From Bryobacterales bacterium (GTDB lineage Bacteria > Acidobacteriota > Terriglobia > Bryobacterales > Bryobacteraceae), in assembly GCA_020847975.1 (NCBI GenBank), contig JADLBD010000070.1:1-64000 (forward strand): 64,000 nt of DNA, written 5' to 3'. Position numbers and translations under genes: made by a program. Below, piece by piece: positions 1 through 6,270 of this stretch. The first letter of the stretch is position 1. Every line of letters begins with the position of its first letter. The notes below the pieces were generated by a model. That model made no database searches and was not told where the DNA came from. It saw nothing but the letters and a program-made list of their open reading frames with translations.

Positions 1-2
1 TC

Positions 3-107
3 ACCATCGCGCCGGGAGACATGGTGGTGGTCCCACGCAATACCGCGCACTTCATGGATCCCGGCCGGGCAAGACTGGGTTATCTGCTGGTGAAGATCTG
101 CGATTGA
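3..107 (+). CDS. C-terminal fragment of a cupin-like protein (partial)
   Basis: The window opens inside a reading frame that ends at the TGA at 105-107. The 34 visible residues include PGDMVVVPRNTAHFM, which resembles the second conserved cupin motif (G-D-x-x-x-x-P, then a short spacer and H). This suggests the end of a small cupin-fold protein. Its start, length and substrate lie outside the window. Nothing links it functionally to the efflux genes that follow, and a promoter-like element separates them. Confidence 0.45.
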   Translation, partial: TIAPGDMVVVPRNTAHFMDPGRARLGYLLVKICD

Positions 108-198
108 TTCCTCAGACGCCTCCCGCCTGCGATCCGTAATCCGGCTGCGGCGCCGGTTTTGGCGGAACTCCGTGAACTTCGCCGCTCGACACCCCGGT

Positions 199-207
199 TG
201 ATATAAT
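199..207 (+). promoter_or_regulatory. Extended -10 promoter for the metal-efflux operon
   Basis: The sequence TGATATAAT is a perfect extended -10 element (TGn followed by TATAAT). No good -35 box lies 16-18 bp upstream, which is common for extended -10 promoters. Transcription would start around 214, so the ATG at 220 would have almost no leader. No separate terminator or promoter is visible between this point and 4808, so the element probably serves the whole efflux operon. Confidence 0.5.
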
Positions 208-219
208 TACGATCACAGG

Positions 220-504
220 ATGACAAATAAGCCCGGGTCAATATTGACGGCGGCTTTGGCATACGTTCTCATCGCATGCGCCGTGCTTGTTGCCGTCACC
301 CTGGCCTATGGTATTCATGAGCACACTGTCGCCCACTGCTGCCCGCTTTGCCATTTCCGGCAAATTCCTTACATTGAAGCGGCCCACGTCCCTCGCATCC
401 CGCCTCCGGTAGCCCGAGAGGACCAGCCGGTATTGAAACAAGCCGGGATCACAGTCGAGCCGGTGGTGACCACCGGATTTGGCCGCGCTCCTCCCATCTG
501 CTGA
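220..504 (+). CDS. Small His/Cys-rich single-pass membrane protein of the efflux operon
   Basis: This 94-residue protein has one hydrophobic segment (about residues 9-30), then the metal-ligand-rich stretch HEHTVAHCCPLCHF, then a proline-rich tail ending in Cys. I do not recognise a named family. The layout (short cytosolic N-terminus, membrane span, then His and Cys in the probable periplasm) together with its place directly before an RND adaptor and pump suggests a periplasmic metal-binding accessory protein, comparable in position to small helpers of Czc/Cus systems. That role is inference. It is probably the first gene of the operon, and its start sits only a few bases after the predicted transcription start. 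Confidence 0.6.
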   Translation: MTNKPGSILTAALAYVLIACAVLVAVTLAYGIHEHTVAHCCPLCHFRQIPYIEAAHVPRIPPPVAREDQPVLKQAGITVEPVVTTGFGRAPPIC

Positions 505-557
505 CAGTTTGAACCCAAACCGAAATTGCAGCATAAGGTTCACGAGGAGCAAGAAAC

Positions 558-1712
558 GTGTGGAAGTGCGAAATCATCGCGCTCGCCGCGTGTGCGGCGA
601 TTCTACAGCCAGGCTGTAACCGCGAAAAAGCAGTGACCTACGCCGCCACAGCGAAACCCGAGCCGGAACAGCCTGGCTTGTTTACGGTGAGCCGCGAGCA
701 ACTCGGCCGTCTCCGTATCGCCACTCCGCGCAGAGCCGACTGGAGCGTCACCGTCCGCACCACCGGGACCGTCGACTGGGACGCCGACCACACCACGCAG
801 GTGATTACCCAGGTGAGCGGACCGATCTCGCGCATCCTTGTGGACACCGGGGCCATGGTCCACAGCGGCGATGCGCTGCTGTACGTTTCAAGCCCGGATA
901 TCTCGGCTGCCATTGCCGCCTACAAGAAGGCGCGCAATCAGCAGGACCTGGCCAGACGGTCGCTCGAGCGCAACAAAGAACTCCTCGACCGCGGCGCCAT
1001 CGCCGAGAAAGATCTGGAAGCGGTTCAGGCCGCCTACAACGACGCCGTTACGGACGTCCAAAACAGCTTGCAGGCGCTCAGGATTTTCGCCATCAGCAAG
1101 CAGGAACTCGATCAGGCGGAACAACAGGGGGCGCCCATCAGCCCCGAACTCCCCGTACGCTCTCCCATTGCGGGAATGGTGGTTCAGAAACTGATATCGC
1201 CAGGCCAGTTGGTGCAGGCCGGCCAGACCACGTGTTTTCTTGTCAGCGATGTCTCCACCGTCTGGGTGCAGGGTCATATCTTTGACCATGACCTCCCGTC
1301 GGTGCGTGTGGGCGACCTCGTGGATGAGTTCAACGCGTCCATCCCGCAGGCATTCCACGGCGTGGTCTCCTATATCGGCGCGATGGTCGATGCTCCTACG
1401 CGCACTACCCCGGTGCGCATTGTCACTCCGAATCCGCGAGGCTTGCTCAAGAAAGACACGTTCGTGGAGGCGGTCATCCATACGAGAACGAAAAAGAACA
1501 TCCTCGCCGTTCCTGTCTCCGCCGTGCTGCGGACCACCGAGAACGAACCGTTCGTCTATGTGGAAGTACAACCTGGACAATTCGCGCAGCGGTTGATCAC
1601 CACCGGTGAGCAGCAGGACGGCAAAGTCGAGGTGTTGAGCGGACTCGAGGATGACACGAAGATTGTTGCCGAAGGCAGCCTGTTCCTACAGTTCGCGGAA
1701 AGCAATCGCTGA
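558..1712 (+). CDS. RND efflux periplasmic adaptor (CzcB/CusB type, HlyD family)
   Basis: A 384-aa membrane-fusion protein that would bridge the inner-membrane pump encoded next and an outer-membrane channel. The start is GTG at 558, with GAGGAG about 8 bp upstream. The N-terminus is a lipoprotein-like signal (ILQPGC at residues 15-20), so the protein is probably lipid-anchored in the periplasm. A lipoyl-like half (GPISRILVDTGAMVHSGD), a coiled-coil hairpin (about residues 115-180), the second lipoyl half (RSPIAGMVV) and beta-barrel domains follow in the usual order. Length is normal. Nine bases separate it from the pump gene, indicating one operon. It lacks the His/Met-rich extension seen in some CusB proteins. 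Confidence 0.9.
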   Translation: MWKCEIIALAACAAILQPGCNREKAVTYAATAKPEPEQPGLFTVSREQLGRLRIATPRRADWSVTVRTTGTVDWDADHTTQVITQVSGPISRILVDTGAMVHSGDALLYVSSPDISAAIAAYKKARNQQDLARRSLERNKELLDRGAIAEKDLEAVQAAYNDAVTDVQNSLQALRIFAISKQELDQAEQQGAPISPELPVRSPIAGMVVQKLISPGQLVQAGQTTCFLVSDVSTVWVQGHIFDHDLPSVRVGDLVDEFNASIPQAFHGVVSYIGAMVDAPTRTTPVRIVTPNPRGLLKKDTFVEAVIHTRTKKNILAVPVSAVLRTTENEPFVYVEVQPGQFAQRLITTGEQQDGKVEVLSGLEDDTKIVAEGSLFLQFAESNR

Positions 1713-1721
1713 GCCCCGGCC

Positions 1722-4700
1722 ATGATTGAGCGCCTCGTTTCCTTCGCCCTTTCCCAACGGTTCCTCATCGTCATCGCATCGCTGATGCTGATGGCATGGG
1801 GCGCGATCTCCTTCCGGAAATTGCCGGTCGACGCCTATCCCGACCTTTCGCCGCCGCACGTGGAAATCATTTCGCAATGGCCGGGGCACGCGGCCGAAGA
1901 GGTGGAGAGGCTGGTGACCATTCCGATTGAAATCGAAATGAACGGAATTCCGCGCCTCGATTCGCTGCGGTCTATCTCGCTCTACGGCCTCTCCTCGGTT
2001 CAGATGAACTTCGATTTCGCCGCCGATCCTTATTTCGTTCGCGAACAGGCTTTCGAGCGAGTTTCCAATGCCTCCGTTCCTGGCGGCGTTACCCCAAGCC
2101 TCTCCCCTCTCTTCAGTCCGAGCGGCCTCATCTACCGCTATGTTCTGCAAAGCCCTGACCGTACTCCGCAGGAGTTGAAGGCCATCGACGATTGGGTGGT
2201 CAACCGGAAATTCCGCGCCGTCTCCGGCGTCGCCGATGATTCCGGGCTTGGCGGCACTACCATGCAGTATCAGGTATTGCTCGATCCGAACAAGTTATTC
2301 TCCTACGGCATCACGGTACCGCAGGTCGTCCAGCAGTTGAGCGGCAATAACGCGAATGCGGGCGGCGGCTTCATCTCCCAGGGCGGGCAGTTTTACTACA
2401 TCCGCGGCCTCGGCCTGGTGCGGGATACGAAAGATATCGGCAACATCGTTCTCGCCGTTCACAACGGAATTCCCGTCTATGTCCGCGATGTAGCCGAGGT
2501 TCGGATCGGCCATGCCGTTCGTCTTGGCCAGTTCGGATTCATGAGGCAGGACGAAGCAGTGGAAGGCGTGATCCTCATGCGCGTCGGGGAGCAGGCGCAG
2601 GTGGTCCTCGACCGGCTCGAGAAGGTGGCCGATGATCTCAACAGGAACGTCCTGCCGCCCGACGTGAAGGTGCATGCCTACTACGATCGCCACGATCTCA
2701 TCGACGAGACCACGCGCACGGTGGAACGGAATCTCCTTCGCGGGATGCTGCTGGTGCTGGTGATTCTCGGAATCATGCTCCTCAATCTGCGCACCGCGCT
2801 CATCGTGGCCGCCTCTATTCCCTTCGCGCTCATGTTCTCCTTCATCTGTCTCGACTGGCGGCACATTCCCGCCAATTTGCTGTCCATCGGAGCTATCGAC
2901 TTCGGAATTATTGTCGATGGCGCTGTGGTCATGGTGGAGAACATTTTCAGGGAACTGGCGCTGCGAGGCGGGCAGGACCACATCGACGCCGAAGTCATTC
3001 GCGTGGCCGCAAAGGATGTGGAACGGCCCATCTTCTACGCGATCGCGGTCATCATCGCGGGATACCTTCCCATCTACGTCCTCGCCGGTCCCTCGGGCAG
3101 GCTCTTTCAGCCGATGGCCGACACCATGTCGTTCGCCTTGCTCGGGTCTCTGCTGTGCACGTTGACGCTGCTGCCGGTTCTCTGCGCCTATTTTCTGCGC
3201 CGCGGCGTACGGGAGCCGCGCGCGCGACTGTTTTCGTGGATCCAGTCGGTCTACGGCGCCGTGCTCGGCCTTTGTCTGCGCTTTCGCGCGCTCACTGTAG
3301 CCGTCTGTCTGGCCATCTTCGGGGCCTCCCTCCTGCTGATTCCTCTCATCGGCGGCGAATTCATGCCTCATCTCGATGAAGGCGCTCTTTGGGTTCGCGC
3401 CACCACTCCCTACACCATCTCGTTCGATGAGGCGACGAAACTCTCGCCGCAAATCCGGAACATCCTTCTCAGCTTTCCGCAAACCAATGTCGTCGCAAAC
3501 GAGCTTGGACGCCCCGATGACGGCACGGATCCCACCGGCTTCTTCAACAACGAATTCTTCGTTTCCCTCAAGCCCTATGACAACCCGGTCTGGAAGACCG
3601 GATCCATCCACAACAAACAGGAACTCATCAAAGCAATTCAGCAGAAGCTTTCTTCGTTTCCGGGTATCATCTTCAACTACACGCAGCCGGCCGAGGACGC
3701 TGTCGATGAAGCAGAGACCGGTCTCAAGAGTTCCCTCGCTGTCAAGATCTTCGGAACCGATCTCGCGACGCTCGATTCGAAAGCCCGGCAGGTGAAGGAT
3801 CGGCTCTCTCAGGTCCGCGGCATTACCGGCATCACCGTGGTCCGCGAACTGGGACAGCCCAGCCTCGTCATTCAGCCGGATCGTGAAAAGATCGCCCGCT
3901 ACGGCCTCAACGTCAGCGACATCAATACCCTCATCGAGACCGCCATCGGCGGCGCCGCCGCCACCCAGGTCATCCAGGGAGAACGGCAGTTCGACCTTCA
4001 AGTGCGTTTGCAGGAGCCCTACCGCAAGGACATCGATTCCATCAAGAGCCTGCTGATCGCCACTCCGGGCGGGAATTATCTTCCGCTCAGCCAGTTCGCT
4101 GATGTGTCGGTGGAGAACGGCGCTTCGTTCATCTACCGTGAGGCGAACTCCCGCTACATTGGAATTCAGTTCAGCGTGGAAGGCCGCGACCTTGCCGGCG
4201 CTGTGGGGGAAGCCCGCCGCAAAGTCGAACAGGCCGTGCCGTTGCCCATGGGATACCGCTACGACTGGGGTGGAGAATACAAGGACTACCTTGCCTCGCG
4301 CGAACAGATGAATGTGATTCTGCCATTGACTGTCCTCTTGATCCTCCTGATTCTTTTCGCGCTGTATGGCAACTTGAAATTCCCGCTCATCATCTTCTTC
4401 AGCGTCCTGGTGACGGAGCCGGTCGGCGGCCTGCTCGCGCTCTGGATCACCGGCGCCAACTTCAGCGTCAGTTCGATGCTGGGGTTTGTCGCATTGATGG
4501 GTGTCGCCGTGCAGACTAGTGTCATTCTTTATTCCTTCATCAACAAGCTCCGGGCGGAAGGGGTTGACATCCCGCGCGCTACCATGGAAGCTTCCCTGCT
4601 TCGCCTGCGGCCCATCATGATGACGGCGCTGGTGGCCTGCCTCGGCATGATCCCCGCCGCTATGTCCACGGGCATTGGCAGTGATTCGCAAAAGCCGTTC

Positions 4701-4808
4701 GCCATCGTCATCGTGGGTGGCCTCCTATCCCGCCTGCTGCTGTCCATCTTCCTCTCCCCCGTTCTCTACTCGCTGGCCGCGCGCGACGGCGATACGCTCC
4801 GGGTCTGA
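1722..4808 (+). CDS. Heavy-metal efflux RND pump, CzcA type
   Basis: A 1028-aa inner-membrane proton/metal antiporter of the HME-RND family (CzcA/CusA), full length for the family. TM4 carries DFGIIVDGAVVMVEN (about residues 393-407). The acidic D-D-E pattern of this motif is typical of the divalent-cation branch (Co/Zn/Cd, HME1) rather than the Cu/Ag branch, so zinc, cobalt or cadmium export is the likelier function. The N-terminus (IERLVSFALSQRFL), two large periplasmic loops and the second helical half (residues about 860-1025) are intact. It follows the adaptor by 9 bp and converges on the outer-membrane channel gene with a 4-bp gap. Metal specificity is inferred from motif and length only. 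Confidence 0.93.
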   Translation: MIERLVSFALSQRFLIVIASLMLMAWGAISFRKLPVDAYPDLSPPHVEIISQWPGHAAEEVERLVTIPIEIEMNGIPRLDSLRSISLYGLSSVQMNFDFAADPYFVREQAFERVSNASVPGGVTPSLSPLFSPSGLIYRYVLQSPDRTPQELKAIDDWVVNRKFRAVSGVADDSGLGGTTMQYQVLLDPNKLFSYGITVPQVVQQLSGNNANAGGGFISQGGQFYYIRGLGLVRDTKDIGNIVLAVHNGIPVYVRDVAEVRIGHAVRLGQFGFMRQDEAVEGVILMRVGEQAQVVLDRLEKVADDLNRNVLPPDVKVHAYYDRHDLIDETTRTVERNLLRGMLLVLVILGIMLLNLRTALIVAASIPFALMFSFICLDWRHIPANLLSIGAIDFGIIVDGAVVMVENIFRELALRGGQDHIDAEVIRVAAKDVERPIFYAIAVIIAGYLPIYVLAGPSGRLFQPMADTMSFALLGSLLCTLTLLPVLCAYFLRRGVREPRARLFSWIQSVYGAVLGLCLRFRALTVAVCLAIFGASLLLIPLIGGEFMPHLDEGALWVRATTPYTISFDEATKLSPQIRNILLSFPQTNVVANELGRPDDGTDPTGFFNNEFFVSLKPYDNPVWKTGSIHNKQELIKAIQQKLSSFPGIIFNYTQPAEDAVDEAETGLKSSLAVKIFGTDLATLDSKARQVKDRLSQVRGITGITVVRELGQPSLVIQPDREKIARYGLNVSDINTLIETAIGGAAATQVIQGERQFDLQVRLQEPYRKDIDSIKSLLIATPGGNYLPLSQFADVSVENGASFIYREANSRYIGIQFSVEGRDLAGAVGEARRKVEQAVPLPMGYRYDWGGEYKDYLASREQMNVILPLTVLLILLILFALYGNLKFPLIIFFSVLVTEPVGGLLALWITGANFSVSSMLGFVALMGVAVQTSVILYSFINKLRAEGVDIPRATMEASLLRLRPIMMTALVACLGMIPAAMSTGIGSDSQKPFAIVIVGGLLSRLLLSIFLSPVLYSLAARDGDTLRV

Positions 4809-4812
4809 GCTT

Positions 4813-6069
4813 CTACGGGATGACGTCGCGTCCCACGGCCATATTCAACTGATTCGCGGCGATGAGATACGCCCCAATCAGATTGAGGTAGTTCACCTGC
4901 AAAGCGCGGTAATCATTCTGCGCCTGTAGAAAATCGAGCAGCGAAGCGGCTCCGCGCCTGTAGGCGAACGAGATGATCTCCCGCACCTCTGTTGCCTTGG
5001 GAAGGTACTCGGTCTTGTACGGACGCAGCAAAGCCAGGTTGCTGTTCAGCGCGGCGTAGGCGGAATCGACATCGCCATAGACCTGCGTCTCCACGGCTTC
5101 CCGCAGCCTTTCACTACGCCGGATATCGAGATCTGTTCGCGCCTTCTCCCCCTGATTGCGATCAAAGATCCGCAGCGGAATGCTCACGCTCACCCCGAAA
5201 TAGTGCGGCAGCGGCGGATTGCGTGCGTAATCCATCCCGAACACCGGGTCCGTCGACCCGTTGGCCACCGCGAGCTTATGGTCGGTCCGTGCCTTGTCCA
5301 CGGATTCGAGCGCCGCCCGGAGGTCCGGCCGGGCCGCCAGGGCGGTCCGCCGCAATTCAGCCAGAGACGGCAACTGATCCTGGAAGTCGAAGACGCCGGT
5401 CACGTCGAACTGATCGAGCGGGGTATGGTCGTTGAGCAGTGTGAGAAGCTGGATCTTCGCCGTCCGTAGATTTACTTCCGCCATCTGGACATCGGCTTCG
5501 AACTGCACGCGCTGCAATTGGAGCCGGTAGAGATCCACCTTGGACAGATCGCCCGAGTCGCGCCGCTGCTGGCTGATCTTCAGCACATTGTCATAGTAGT
5601 CGCGGTTCTGTTTGGCAATGGCGAGCACGGCCTTGGCTTGCAGCGTCTGGGAGAAGGCGTTGTGCAGGTTGAAAAGCAAAGTGCGCTCCAGGTCCTGCTG
5701 CTGCGAAACAGCCACGGTGGTGGCTTTCCGCGCGCTCTCCAGCCGCAGTTCCCGCTTGTGGCGCCGTTCGTGGAGGTAATCAAAGGATACGAACGGCAGA
5801 GCAAAGCCGAACGGCCGGTAGGGATTCGTCGAAAACGGGTCGATCTGGTCCACCATGAAGGTGAGATTCGGATTCGGACGGAGATATGCGGACACCTCCT
5901 GCGAGCGCGATTCTTCGATCCCGATCTCGCCCGCCCGCAACACCGGGTTGGAAGCCTCGAACCGATCGCGAACCTGCTGCCAGGTGAAGGCGTTCTGCGC
6001 CGCCGCAACCTGGGGAAAACAAGACATGATGCTGATCACGGCGAAAAGGCGCCGGGAAAAACGGAACAT
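4813..6069 (-). CDS. TolC/CzcC-family outer-membrane efflux channel
   Basis: A roughly 418-aa outer-membrane factor that would complete the tripartite pump with the adaptor and RND protein encoded convergently. The start is set at ATG 6069 because it is preceded by GGAGAG at a good distance and begins a clear Sec signal (MFRFSRRLFAVISIM, cleavage near AAAQN). An upstream in-frame ATG at 6153 would add 28 unlikely residues. Two repeated helical halves typical of the OEP family are visible, including LYRLQLQRVQFEADV and the C-terminal YRRGAASLLDFLQAQND. The 3' ends of this gene and the pump gene almost touch. It has its own upstream region, so it may be expressed separately from the other two components. 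Confidence 0.88.
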   Translation of the reverse strand: MFRFSRRLFAVISIMSCFPQVAAAQNAFTWQQVRDRFEASNPVLRAGEIGIEESRSQEVSAYLRPNPNLTFMVDQIDPFSTNPYRPFGFALPFVSFDYLHERRHKRELRLESARKATTVAVSQQQDLERTLLFNLHNAFSQTLQAKAVLAIAKQNRDYYDNVLKISQQRRDSGDLSKVDLYRLQLQRVQFEADVQMAEVNLRTAKIQLLTLLNDHTPLDQFDVTGVFDFQDQLPSLAELRRTALAARPDLRAALESVDKARTDHKLAVANGSTDPVFGMDYARNPPLPHYFGVSVSIPLRIFDRNQGEKARTDLDIRRSERLREAVETQVYGDVDSAYAALNSNLALLRPYKTEYLPKATEVREIISFAYRRGAASLLDFLQAQNDYRALQVNYLNLIGAYLIAANQLNMAVGRDVIP

Positions 6070-6196
6070 AGAACTCTCCACGTTCAGTATGAACCGTTTC
6101 CGGCTGCTGCCGGCTCTGCGAGCCGCGGACTGGATGGCCGTCCGGCACGCCACGAAGGCCAGCAGTCCGGGCCAGCAGTCCCCTGCCGGTAGCCGC

Positions 6197-6228
6197 GTGA
6201 GGCTACGTGTGAGGCATACGTGTGAGGC
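6197..6228 (+). repeat. Three direct GTGAGGC repeats upstream of a promoter
   Basis: The heptamer GTGAGGC occurs at 6197-6203, 6209-6215 and 6222-6228. The first two copies continue with (a)tacgt and the third with cgcgt. The 12-13 bp periodicity and the position immediately upstream of the -35 box at 6233 suggest an activator or repressor site. The alternative is a slippage-derived repeat without function. Confidence 0.45.
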
Positions 6229-6232
6229 CGCG

Positions 6233-6261
6233 TTGACTCAGAACGGAGGCTCTCATAGAAT
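6233..6261 (+). promoter_or_regulatory. Near-consensus sigma-70-type promoter
   Basis: TTGACT (6233-6238) and TAGAAT (6256-6261) are separated by 17 bp, five of six matches in each box. The predicted transcription start is close to 6268, only a few bases before the TTG start codon at 6271. The transcript of the large DUF3592 protein would therefore be leaderless or nearly so. Confidence 0.6.
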
Positions 6262-6270
6262 TGGTCCACT

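Noticed and set aside
502-560. Possible selenocysteine TGA at the end of the small efflux-operon protein
   Set aside because: Sequence after this TGA shows no family-like continuation and no suitable stem-loop; an ordinary stop.
2295-4691. A 798-codon minus-strand frame opposite the RND pump
   Set aside because: Antisense to a well-supported pump; His/Asp/Glu/Arg-rich without any recognisable motif.
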